DNA of 64,000 nucleotides from contig CM062386.1 of the NCBI GenBank assembly GCA_031310005.1, positions 1,054,001-1,118,000 on the forward strand, given 5' to 3'. The notes below the pieces were generated by a model. The model saw nothing but the letters and a program-made list of their open reading frames with translations, had not been told where the DNA came from and did no database searches. The stretch comes from Dactylellina haptotyla. Its lineage: Eukaryota; Ascomycota; Orbiliomycetes; Orbiliales; Orbiliaceae. Both the position numbers and the translations under genes were made by a program. Positions within the stretch are counted from its first letter, which is position 1; each line of letters opens with the position of its first letter. Of the stretch, positions 35,883-47,700 are shown one piece after another.

Positions 35883-36557
35883 CTAGAAGGATTTGAAGCG
35901 GGCGTCCCGCGAGTGCGAGATCAGGAGGGAGACGAGGAGGAGAGGGACGGCGGGTTGGGGGTGTTGCGATGTGCCGAGCGGAGAGTCAGGATCGGCGGAT
36001 GTTGTGTTAATTGTTGTTGTTCTGGTGAGAGGATTCGTTCGGAGCTTCTCCTGGGCCCGGTTGGGATGGCTGATAACATCAGTCGCAGGAGAAGCAGGCA
36101 AGCAAGCGAAGCGAGCAACGGGCACGGGGACACTGCACTGATGCGACGGACAACAAGGGCGGTGGCAGAGGCGGGGACCGCAGAATGGCAGACGGACGGT
36201 GGTCGCGAGTGGCAGCGGAATAGGCGATTGCAGCGGGGTACGCGGTTGATGGCGATGTGATTGGGATTGGTATCTTCGCAACGTTGCCGATGATAACAAG
36301 AACAATAATAAAATTGGCGGTGGTGATAGGAGGCATTTGCTGAGATGGCGGGAACGGGCGAGACGAGGAAGCACAACAAAAACAAACCTGCCGCAGCCCG
36401 CTCGCTAAAAGGCACAATGACGCCAGACGCCACACAACACATCCAACACCCAACGCACCAGCCACAGCCCGCCTGCGCCCCGAACGCGACCTCATCGACA
36501 ACCTCGCTCGCCCGCCTCACCTCTCTTCCTCTATCTCCCGTTCATCACACATTCACC
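35883..36557. promoter_or_regulatory. Divergent WAPL-ELF1 promoter region
   Basis: These 675 bases lie between the two start codons and must hold both promoters. The ELF1 side is rich in C/A and C/T just before the ATG (CATTCACCATGG). No other gene is supported, although several frames stay open because stops are scarce in this GC-rich stretch. Confidence 0.55.
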
Positions 36558-37172
36558 ATGGTAGGTGCTCCCCAACGGCATGATACGCAGCATGATATAC
36601 AGCGACTCGCGCTAACTCACAACAGGGCAAGCGAAGAAAAGCCATCAAGGTCAAAGGCGAGCTCAAAGAGAGCGTACGATATATCCCCATCCATAATCAT
36701 CATCGTAGCTGGCGGACCATTCTCTAACGATCCACCTCTCTCTCTCCAGCAAAAACCCCTCCCTACAGTCTTCAACTGTCTGTTCTGCAACCATGAGCGG
36801 TCCGTCATAATCAAGCTTGATAAGAAGAGCAGTGTCGGATCCCTCCATTGCAACGTCTGCGGACAGCAATACCAGACCTCCATCAACTGTTCGTCTTTCC
36901 ATCCACACCCCCCTCAGGATCCTGAACTAATCGTTCTTTCTTTTTTTCTCAACCCTGTAGATCTCTCCGGCGCCGTGGATGTCTACGCTGACTGGGTCGA
37001 CGCTGCCGACGAGGTCAAAAAGGAGCAACGCAGGGCCAAGAAATTCGGCGGCGGCAGTTCCTCGGCCGCTGCCGATGCCGCAGCAGCCGATATGATGGAA
37101 CGAAGACGTGAGGCCGAATTCATCGAGCAGGACGATGACGAAATCGAAGACGACGACGATCTGGAGGATTAG
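36558..37172 (+). CDS. ELF1: Transcription elongation factor ELF1 (ELOF1)
   Basis: Elf1 is a small zinc-ribbon factor that binds elongating RNA polymerase II near the DNA entry site. Exons are 36558-36560, 36626-36673, 36750-36888 and 36961-37172, giving 133 aa. Exon 1 contributes only the ATG; exon 2 supplies GKRRKAIK, the family's basic start. The zinc ribbon has CLFCNHE and, 23 residues after the second Cys, CNVCGQ. Then comes QTSINYLSGAVDVYADWVDA, the second family hallmark, spliced at Asn-Tyr. The C terminus is an Ala-rich helix and an acidic tail. The exon 2 end is slightly uncertain: GTACGA (chosen) or an upstream GTCAAA would both keep frame. After the TAG the frame stays open with coding-like codon use for 76 more codons, which is reported as a finding. 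Confidence 0.9.
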   Translation: MVGAPQRHDTQHDIQRLALTHNRASEEKPSRSKASSKRAYDISPSIIIIVAGGPFSNDPPLSLQQKPLPTVFNCLFCNHERSVIIKLDKKSSVGSLHCNVCGQQYQTSINCSSFHPHPPQDPELIVLSFFLNPVDLSGAVDVYADWVDAADEVKKEQRRAKKFGGGSSSAAADAAAADMMERRREAEFIEQDDDEIEDDDDLED

Positions 37173-37764
37173 GACCCCTTCCGTGATGGTCTGGACGCCC
37201 AAGGCAACTTTGTCAAACCTCCTCCTCGACCCGCTACCGGTCCTGACGACATCTCCCCTCCCACCGCTAGGGATCCTGTCGCGGTACCTGACAGTCCTGT
37301 AAATCCTGGCGGTGCCGAGGGTAGTAGCATCGCAACCACACGCCATCAGGAGACCAACCCTAGCCCTCGCCCCGTTTTATCCCGTTCCATCAGCCCAATT
37401 TAACGCCAAAAACATATTTTTCCTTCGCGATCTTACTTCCTGCCGTTATCTGACCTTCTGATTTCCTTGGCTATCGTGCTGTTTTTGAGGTATACAGGTG
37501 TCTTTGGAGGGTTTTGGAACTTTTATACGTTCTTGTATGCCTAATGCTTTCCGCGGGGCGTTTTCAATCCATGTACATTACTATTGGTACATTCTGGTAT
37601 CCGATATCAAAAAAGAAAAGGGAGAAATCTCCCGTGATGGCTTCACGAATATATATATCTCGTTGGTTTGCAGTAATTTGCCTCTTCTTTATCCACAAAG
37701 GTGCAATTTTCAAGAAGAATAAAATATAAAAAAAGGTTTGGCTAAAAAATTAAATATAAACAAA
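37173..37764. other. ELF1-UPRT convergent region with a long in-frame extension
   Basis: From 37173 to 37400 the ELF1 frame stays open (starting DPFRDGLDAQGNFVKPPPRP) until TAA at 37401-37403. It may be translated by stop-codon readthrough, or it may be a former C terminus. The remainder (37404-37764) is AT-rich untranslated sequence with no gene. Confidence 0.45.
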
Positions 37765-38727
<963 letters not shown>

Positions 38728-40554
38728 TGTGTCTACTATTCAACTGGAGCTCTGTGAGAAGGATAGATCTTGGTATCCGAGTGTCAATTCGGGGTTCGTC
38801 TCTGTCTGAGTTGTGCTATATAATTATTCAGGCGAGGTTCAATTGGACGACGACAGAAAGATTGTTCAGAATCACGGCAGGGCTTATCGGTTTTGCGGTT
38901 CGAGGGAACTTAAGCCTACGGGATTGTCTCGAGCGCAAAACTTTAGATATCGGCTATCGTGAGCTGCTCGAAAAGGGCTGGTCCCAAGCGAGAAATTATA
39001 TAATTGAAAGGGCGAGAGAAAAAGAGGAGGCTAGCAGGCCGGGGGGCGAAGTTGTGAGGGGAATGTTGTCATGCGACAGGATGTCAAGAAGGTGCGGGCG
39101 AGTTGACGCCGCGGTGGTTGCCGACGCTGACCTTTTTCTTAAGCCACTTTAGGAAGCAGCATTGGCCAGCGGTCGGTGGCTTCCGCCCTGACCAGCCTTA
39201 CGCAACCAGCGATTGAGAGATAACTGCCGGGCCGTTACTATATCGAAACATGCCAGATTGCCGGCACGTCGATATGTTTTACACAGTTCCATCGGTATAC
39301 CTCTATAAATAAATATAGTTATATAGATACGTTGATGTATAAATATGTGCAGCTGCCGCAGAAACGGCCAGCTGCCGCACTACCATTACGACGTTCCCCA
39401 GCAAACGGCCATCTGCCGTCCGGCGCGTTACACGTCCACGTCCTAAACCCCCTTCGTATATTGATATATTTGCACGAGATATCATCGCGGCGACCCGTTG
39501 CATCACCGCTGCTTGAATCCGGCAGGCAGCTATCGGCTTGGGGTACCCAGCCTGGCCGATAGCGATAACCAGGTTCCAACGTCGTCCTCCCAACTCTAAA
39601 ACACCGCCATTAGCCGCATTGATAGCAACTGGGAGCTGGCAGCTCCCCACCCGCGACCGACTCGGGTGCCTTGCGACCCAATCAGCGTGCCCACCCAGTG
39701 CCAATCCCCTTGAACACGCACCCTGTGATGATTGATAGCTTCTTCTTCTTCTTCGACGGAGTTCGGAGGCTGGCGGGCTCTTTTCCCTCCCCTAGCGCTA
39801 TCTCCTGTTCGAGATTTCTCGCTGTGACACCGAGAGGAATGCTGACAAGCTCCCGCTCCAGCTGGCGTGCTACTTAAAGCCCGTCGGCCCCTCTAGAATG
39901 GAAGCCCGTTATCTTTCCTCCTTTTCGCCAATTCACACCAGTTCAGCGGTATCAGCTGGGTGACTGATTGTACTGCCGGCCAGATTGCATTAGCCAAGGA
40001 GCCAGCTCAGTAGCTTCTAAGCTTCTAAAGAACAAAACAACCACCAATTGCGTGCGTCCTTGTCATTATTTTTAAACAAACGGGTAAGCGGTGACTTTTC
40101 ATCTGGTTTCTTTATTGTTGCAACCGTTCGTACGCACCCTATGCAGGCTGGCAGTGATTTGCGGGGAGAGCTACTGCGAACGGAATAGCTGCGTCCAGAA
40201 CCAACCGTAAGGTTCCCCACCAGCAGCTAGCAGCAACATCCGCAAGTTAAACCCAATAAAAACCACAGCTGGCTGAGGCGCAAAGACATGTGAATATCTA
40301 TCTGCCAGCTTGATTTAAAAATTTAAAAAAATTCATCCTACATATACAGCTGTAGCCCAAGTGCCTAGAGCTCCGTAAACGTCGCTTTCGCAGAGAAAAC
40401 CGCCGTCAAATACCTCTATTGACGTCGTATCCCGAAACGTCGTCGTATGAACATTCTCACGTTACACATTCACCTGTAGATGTTTTTTTGGTTTCACCGC
40501 ACCTAAGCTAACAATTACATTCATCTACGTCCATCTAGGAGTACCGAATCCACC
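38728..40554. promoter_or_regulatory. Shared UPRT-URC1 divergent intergenic region
   Basis: These 1.8 kb separate the two start codons and contain no gene I can support. CAGCTG palindromes occur at 39350, 39369, 39859, 39953, 40266 and 40347. An AAACGGCCANCTGCCG element occurs at about 39363 and again, imperfectly, at about 39405. A CRE-like TGACGTCG lies at 40420, and CGTCGTAT occurs at 40423 and 40441, close to the URC1 start. A plus-strand TTCTTCTTCTTCTTC tract lies at about 39741-39755. The elements are seen directly; their regulatory role is inference. Confidence 0.5.
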
Positions 40555-42798
40555 ATGGCATCCCAAGAAGCGCTGCTCCAGCAGATCTTAGCTGCCGTGA
40601 GCTCTCTGCAGACCGATAACAAGACCATCTCGGAATCCGTCTCAACCCTCACAGACCGAGTGAACCGCCTGGCGATACAAACCGCCGCTCCAGCCACCCA
40701 GGGCTCCCCAAGCATTCCACCTATCTACAAATCCTCGTTAGGAGTAACTGGATCTATTGGAGATGCTGCGATCAAACCAACGTCAACCCCAAGCGTCGAG
40801 GAAGCTGTCGCCAAAGGCGAGGAGCAGTCGAAACCGAGGCAAGGGTCGACGTACAGCTCCAGGATCATTTTGACAACTTATCCCGGGCAATCTGGGATCG
40901 ATCCCGTGGTTATGGACTGGGGCAATGCTGATCCGCTGAAGCGAGGCCCAGTCGTCGTCAACAGAGGTAGTACTACTGTTAGACGTAGGAATGGTGAGTT
41001 TGATTCAATATATATATATCCATTAAAAGCTTGATAAAATCGCCAACTTGGATGCTAATACGTGAATTCTACTTCTTCTAGCTGTTGGAGCTCACGGAGG
41101 TAGCTACAGTTTCTACAATGCACTGGCTGTCGCCATGCAGGAACTATCCCTAGATCACAAGCCAGACTACACAAACACCCAGCCTGCCGCCAATATCGGC
41201 CCATACCCGCAATGGGGTGACGGCAAGAAGATCGTAGCCATGGACCCCTTCGGCCATCTCGCCCCATGGCTATACAACCAAGACTACATTGAGAAGCAAA
41301 ATATCGACATCCGCCCCACCATCGCCATCACGAAAGCGCACATGCGTCTCCCGGAGCTCGAACAGAGCATGAAGGAAGGCCGTCTCAATATCGATGGTAA
41401 GATCGTACTCAACGAGTTCGGTGAGCTCGCAGTTACAAAGGTTGCCGTTGAGCCCGTATGGTACCTCCCAGGCGTGGCCGAACGATTTGGAATCGAAGAA
41501 GGTCTCCTCCGACGGTCGTTGTTTGAGAACACCGGTGGTTCGTTCCCAGAACTCATCACCAGACCTGATATCAAGATCTTCATGCCACCGATTGGAGGAT
41601 TGACTGTCTACATCTTTGGTGACCCGGACAAGACAGCAGACCCCAATGTTAAATTGGCTCTACGTATCCACGATGAATGTAACGGATCTGATGTCTTTGG
41701 CTCTGATATTTGCACATGCCGTCCATATCTCATCTTTGGCGTTGAAGAGGCTGTGAAGGAGGCTCAGAAGGGAGGTAGTGGCGTGGTCATCTATTTCAGG
41801 AAAGAAGGACGAGCTTTGGGAGAGGTTACAAAGGTAGGTCGAGGCTTGCTCGTGCTGTTTCCTATCAGTTGCATATCCGCTAACTAGCAGGGCACAAACT
41901 GTAGTACTTGGTCTATAATGCCCGTAAACGGGGTACTGACAAAGCAAGCGAGTACTTCCAACGTACATCCAATATTGCAGGTGTTAAGGTGCGTCAGTTG
42001 ACTGATTCCTGGTGGTGCTTTGCAAGGGTAATCTAACGATAATGAATTTAGGACATGCGATTCCAAGCTTTGATGCCTGATGTAAGCAGCCGTCCAGCCG
42101 GTATGACAGAAAGAATAGACTTGCGTTTGATATTGACATGTGCACCTTAGATTCTCCACTGGCTCGGTATCACCAAGATTGACAGGATGCTGTCAATGTC
42201 TAAGTAAGCACAATCCCGCTACGAGCGGCGTCTTTTCCTTTCTTTCAATTGGCCGTTGGGTTCTAATATCCAGTCTGAAAAACAGCATGAAGCACGATGC
42301 CATCGTCGAACAAGGCATCCCGATCCTTGAACGAGTTCCAATCCCAGATGAAATGATCCCAGCAGACAGCCGTGTCGAAATCGATGCAAAGATTCATGCA
42401 GGATACTGTAAGTGCAACAGTCTAGACCCACCATGAGACCCAAACATTGCCCCTACCTCCGCCCCCTTCTTTCGCCTCGCCACCACCAACCCTTTGAAAT
42501 ATTTCAACCGAGAAGCGAAGCGAAACTAACCACCGGGATGAATGAAACTATAGTCACCACCGGGAAGATCCTCTCCATGGACGAGTTGTCGAACGTCCAG
42601 GGCCGCTCCTGGGAGGACGTTGATGTAAGTGGCCACCATGATATTACCCCCACCCCCGAGTGGAGTCTTTCCAACCCCTCCTCGGAATCCATAAGACCGC
42701 CCCTTCGCGTGATAGCCTACATTTGATACCATACAAGCGCCTCCTACGTCTTGCGATATGATAGACTAACAGATTTTTCTTCCTATTTTAAGCATTAA
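40555..42798 (+). CDS. URC1: GTP cyclohydrolase II-like protein URC1 (uracil catabolism)
   Basis: Urc1 belongs to the GTP cyclohydrolase II superfamily and acts in the fungal URC route of uracil degradation. Exons are 40555-40993, 41082-41833, 41905-41988, 42052-42081, 42151-42203, 42286-42407, 42554-42624 and 42793-42798, giving 518 aa; phases all fit. The start context CCACCATGG is strong. Residues 1-42 have heptad spacing, suggesting a coiled coil. Zinc ligands are Cys346, Cys357 and Cys359 (ECNGSDVFGSDICTC), with the C-x10-C-x-C spacing of RibA. VVIYFRKEGRALG (381-393) matches the RibA nucleotide-binding block. Exons 3-6 add YLVYNARKRG, DMRFQALMPD, ILHWLGITKID and a block ending ILERVPIP. 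Exon 6 may instead start 12 bases earlier, also in frame. The last exon adds only His and a stop, so it is the least certain. Confidence 0.92.
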
Positions 42799-44722
42799 AT
42801 ACGGTAAATGTGCGTTTATCTTACCCACTCGCCTGCCTATCTCGAACCGACATCTGGTGATATTTATCTCGCCCCCCTCGGTTAGACTGTCTGGATGGTG
42901 TATGTTTGGGGCTCTTCCCGTTCCGGATCACTGTTTTGTATGAAGAAAACTTTTTTTATGTCTCTTTTAGTGTCCTATCTTTTAGGAGAATTAATAACTT
43001 GATATCCTTATGAAACCTTTTTGAGTATCTATCATTGATGATCTGCTGCATGTCTTTTCTCCTCTTCAATCGTTCTCGATGTTGTACACTCTCGATCTTT
43101 TGATAAAGGTTGTACCTTCCTATATAAGAATTATACCCAAAACCGTACGTGATGAATCTGCCTCGACGTTGGCGGAAGTGTCTACCGCTGTTACTGCCTG
43201 TGTTCAAGTGATCCAACAACGTACCTAGATAGGATCTACTGTGCAGAAACTCTAATCCTTCTTAATCCATGACTGGCTAAAGCCTTTCTCTTCTTCTGGA
43301 TCATGAGGTTTCTACTATGCTCAGAATATGATCGTGAAAATCTCACACATTACGGATATTACTAACATATTTAGTGTTGAAAGGTGTTGCAGTGAAATCC
43401 TACACAGTCCTAGAGCTCGTCGGCTACCGAGAATTTAAGTCCTTTCCTAAAGAGACATTTGGAACGCCCAATCTCAATCTGGCTTTAACTTTACCTCCTT
43501 ACCCTTGTCTACCCCGGATTCTTCGGCCGCGGAATTGGTTAAGAATCTCGGGGACGCTTGCTGACTTTTCACACCAGGCCGGGACGGTTTCATTCGCCAT
43601 ATTCGGAGGAACTGAGGAAACCCGAGCATTGAAATGCAACCCCAGATTTTTTCTGAGAAAGACTAGCATTTCTTATCGCTGTCCAATTATGTGGTTCTGA
43701 TTACAGCAGAAACAGCAGAAGTAGGTAGCTATGCCAACTCAATTGAAGATATCCAGGCGGGTGTTGATTATTCTAACATTCCTGAGGGACGCAAGACGCG
43801 AGACGCGAGGATGCTGCAAGATGACATTGCAGTGTGCATTGTCTGACATTCCAGCTTACGTAGCAAAACGCGACAGGTTGCTACGTGGGTAAGATGCATT
43901 TTGTTTATCCGTTCTGAAGCAGTCACAACCGGTATTCTGTTTCAATGCCTTGCATATTTACCAATTTTGATATCTACCTACATACGATGGGCGGTTCTAA
44001 GTCAATTGTTCTCCAGATCGGAGAAACTATAATTGGATCCCAAAACACTCTAAAATTTTTTTAAGATTTTCAAGATTATTGAAGCGGGATCCTAAATCGA
44101 AAAGAAAATGTGATATCAAGTTGTTCTGTCTTTTGTGATCCTCAATACCCGAAGAAGTGAAGCGTCTTTGAATTCCAGTTCTGCGTCTATATTCGGCTTT
44201 TGGCGGTTTCGAAAAAAATTTTCGTCTCTACCGTGTTTTCTGGCGAATTGTAAAACAGGGTTTCATTCGCGAATGAAAATCGAATCTAGACCCTGAAGGC
44301 GCTCGCGCTGTCGTTCGCTATCTGCAATCGTGACGAAGTTATGGCTGAAACACACCACACCATCAGCACCCCTCCACTCCGTTTCGTCGATGAAACTTTT
44401 TTTGGGGCCCTCGATGCATCGAACCAGATAAAAATATTTGACATGACTGCTATAATCGGTAAAGCACGGGGTATAGGTGTGCTAGAGGTCATTATTTTTG
44501 TGCTGCGACTGCGCACGAGAGGCGGCTATTTTCCAGGTTTTCATTGGATCCTCTGAAATCCAGAACGGTTTTTGCTTCGCACTCGCATTGGGCTTCTCGT
44601 GCGTAGACGAATTTGTTATGTGCACGGGACCTGGAAATCAGCCGCTGACATCGGAGCTAAGAAACCCTTTTTACTTTAAGCCGTTCGCGCTCATTTTGTG
44701 GAGAATCCTTGTTTTTTTCCCA

Positions 44723-44768
44723 CGATTTCGATTTCGATTTCGATGTGGATGGATGGATGGATGGATGG
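44723..44768. repeat. Adjacent CGATTT and TGGA simple repeats
   Basis: CGATTT repeats about 3.7 times at 44723-44744. It is followed at once by TGGA repeated about 5.7 times at 44746-44768. Confidence 0.9.
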
Positions 44769-47700
44769 TCGCATTCGAAAGCATCTCCCGAGTGATATTT
44801 TTGTTGGGGATGTTGACATGATGGTCCACATGTTACTTTGTCTCGCTGTGAACGCGTCGGTGTCCTCCCGCTGCTGAATAGATCATGATGTGTGTAGAAG
44901 AATTACAACTGGGAAGAGATTTGTTTACAAATATTTGGTTATCTCGTTCCAACCTCGAACCGGCCGTTCCGGTCGCTCTGGGGATTGGATACGGTACAAC
45001 CGTCCTTTGGTTGGTTACATTCACACTTCGGGAAAATGCATTCCTGTAGACGACATGCAAGCGTAATCGTCTATGAATAAGTAGATAACAAATTCGCATT
45101 CCAAACGAAATACCAGGAACAAGCCTGCAAGTTTTTACCCATCCAATTAACTGGTTAGGAAACTAAATACGGTAGGCCTCAATTGGTTGCGATTGGGTAA
45201 AGATTTCATGAAAATCCTGGCATTGGAAAGTCAATGGACATAGAGAAAGAGAGAGAGACGGCTCGGAAGACGGATGGTAGGCACCATCCACAAATCTATG
45301 ATCGAATGAGCCACGAGGGGAGGCAAGGCAATTGAATTATTTTTCTTGCAACCTTCGCTTCTGCAAGATGGTTCTAAAGCAGCACGTACATTACATGCTG
45401 GGCTAATACCTGGAAGCGAGAGGGGAGCTACGGCGCTATCATGTCGCGATCGTCATATTGGAAGTCAAAGCTTTCGACATGCTACAGGCCCGAATGCATA
45501 GGAAGAAAATCAGCATTTTAGCTTCTTATTTAGACTATAATTGAAACGGCTCGGATATATTCGTAGATATGCAAGTTCCATCGCAAGCCGGTGTGCCAAG
45601 TTTTTGTTCTATCGGTAGTTTACTAGTTCCGTGGTGGTGTTTGTAGATATACATCTTAAAAACTGGGAAGCTAAATGGATCCAACCACTTGGAAATACCA
45701 ACCTCTCTAGCTTCTAAACTAATTCGGGGAACCGAGCGAGGGCTTCCGTAGTGAGCACAAATAACGTCGGCGGTGGGGATACGAAAAGGCATCCAGAATC
45801 GCGAACAATTCAGGACACTAAATACCTCCGTCGGTGCACGGTGCCTATCACTGTTTATATCATGGATACTATGAAGATCACTGAATCGGAGAATCGAGAT
45901 TGTTAACTGAGACCCACAGAGTTTCCTTTAACCAAAACCAGAGGAGATGGGTCAATATAATGTGTTTTTTGCAAGGATGGAGATACAGCGTAGGATGTTG
46001 CAAGCTTGTCCACGGTACGTTATGCTCCAGGTATTGAGCACTTGCACACTACGTCAAGCTACCGATACCCCCGGCGATCGACAGTAGCGATTTATCAGTA
46101 ACTTAGCTCGCGTGGAGCCCAGAAACTGCAGCCGTTGGAAGAATGCAACGGTTTTCTCTGCTTCAGTATGCAATTGTTATGCTTGGTAAATCCCAGATGC
46201 CTGCTTGCCGATGACTGCATGGCTTCTTTCCCATCCCATGCCAACATACCATGCCATGCAGCTTTCCCTCTGCTAAGCAACTAGCAGCATTTTGGTTTCC
46301 AAGGCTGAAAGCTGAATACGAAGTCGAGCGAGTCGAGCAACACAGGAATCATTTGCGAGCCTCGATGTTTCGATGAATGTTCTACGCTGAGATACGAAGC
46401 GAAGGGGGCTGATGCGAGGTGACGGATACGGGCACCTGATCTAGTTAATATTCTGCCTAAACCCAAGGTCGAAAGAAGAGGTTTCGACGGCGAAGGGCGG
46501 CGAGCTAATCCGCCGACAGGCAAAACTTGCGCTTGCGCAGTGTTTTGGCATGAGGCAGGTGGCTGATACGTACCACTTACAAATCCTGCTGCTCCACAAT
46601 CATGGCTGGTGCGTCATAGGCTCTCCACCGAATCCAGCGATTCTAATAGGTTAGAAGCCAAAACAGAGAGAAGGCTCTCGAGGATCGTGGAACCTGCCCG
46701 CGATCTGAGAAACAGCAACGGCTCGTCTACTGATAGACGACCGGCCGATCACGGTATTTTACACCTGAAACAGCAGGAAGGGAGTCTTCGTTCGACGATG
46801 GAGAGAAAACACCAGAGACAAAGGCCGGGGCCGGGGGAAATGTTGAGGTCTCGCGCATCCTTTGTTTGTTTTGGCAACTACACGAGAGGGTGACGACGGT
46901 GGAACCCTCGTTCAACCTTGGATGTGGATTTGGATAATATGCTTGTGACGACGACATTTTGGTGGGCCTATGAGCAGTCGATATGCAAGTGGGAAGTCAT
47001 CCTATGCGCCTGCCATCGCCAAAACCAGCCAGTCGCAAGCGAAAGAAGCGACTACCACGAGGACATCTGCAGAACTTGGTCATCCCACTCAACGAAAAGA
47101 ATAAGAAATGGAAATATTATCGAATAAAGAAAATCGCCCCCCAAAAGAGGATCAAAAAACGCCGAAGTGTTAGCAGCGTGCGCACCCCCAAACCGTTCAC
47201 AGGAACGGGTGCTATTATTGTTTGTCGCAGGAGACCCAAGATATATTGTTTCGGCGACGCGACAAAACGAATCGAGTAAAGAAACGTCGCACCAACCCAA
47301 CAAGCGAATAGGAGACGGGATTACGGTTTCTGCGTAATCTCACGGTAGGGTGTCGAGTTATCCCCCATAATCATCACATCATCTTTCCGTGGGGGCCATC
47401 GAGCTTCTCGACCGTCGATGACCAACGAGGGCTGTCGAAAACGGCAGCTGAGAAGTCGGGAATTATTTTCCAGAAGGAATGTGCAGGAGAACAGAGTATC
47501 GCTGCAATATGGTCATGCTTGTTATTACGTCTCTTGCATGATCATGACCTCGAAGCTTTTTTGGTGTATTTTTGGCCTTTTCCCTGCTTCCCTTCTTTTT
47601 GAGTTTTAAAAAGCTTTGTAGCGAAAACGTTCTATTTGGGGGTTCAGGTACGGCTGGATTGCCTGGTTAGCTTGCTCGCGCTTGCAGGTAAGGCGGACGG

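Noticed and set aside
37108-37172. Possible intron (GTGAGG...TTAG) that would remove the ELF1 TAG
   Set aside because: It is 65 bases long, so splicing shifts the frame and meets a stop a few codons later. It also lacks a branch site and would delete the acidic tail.
42956-43219. 87-codon minus-strand frame after URC1
   Set aside because: No ATG-supported family match, and it sits in probable URC1 3' sequence.
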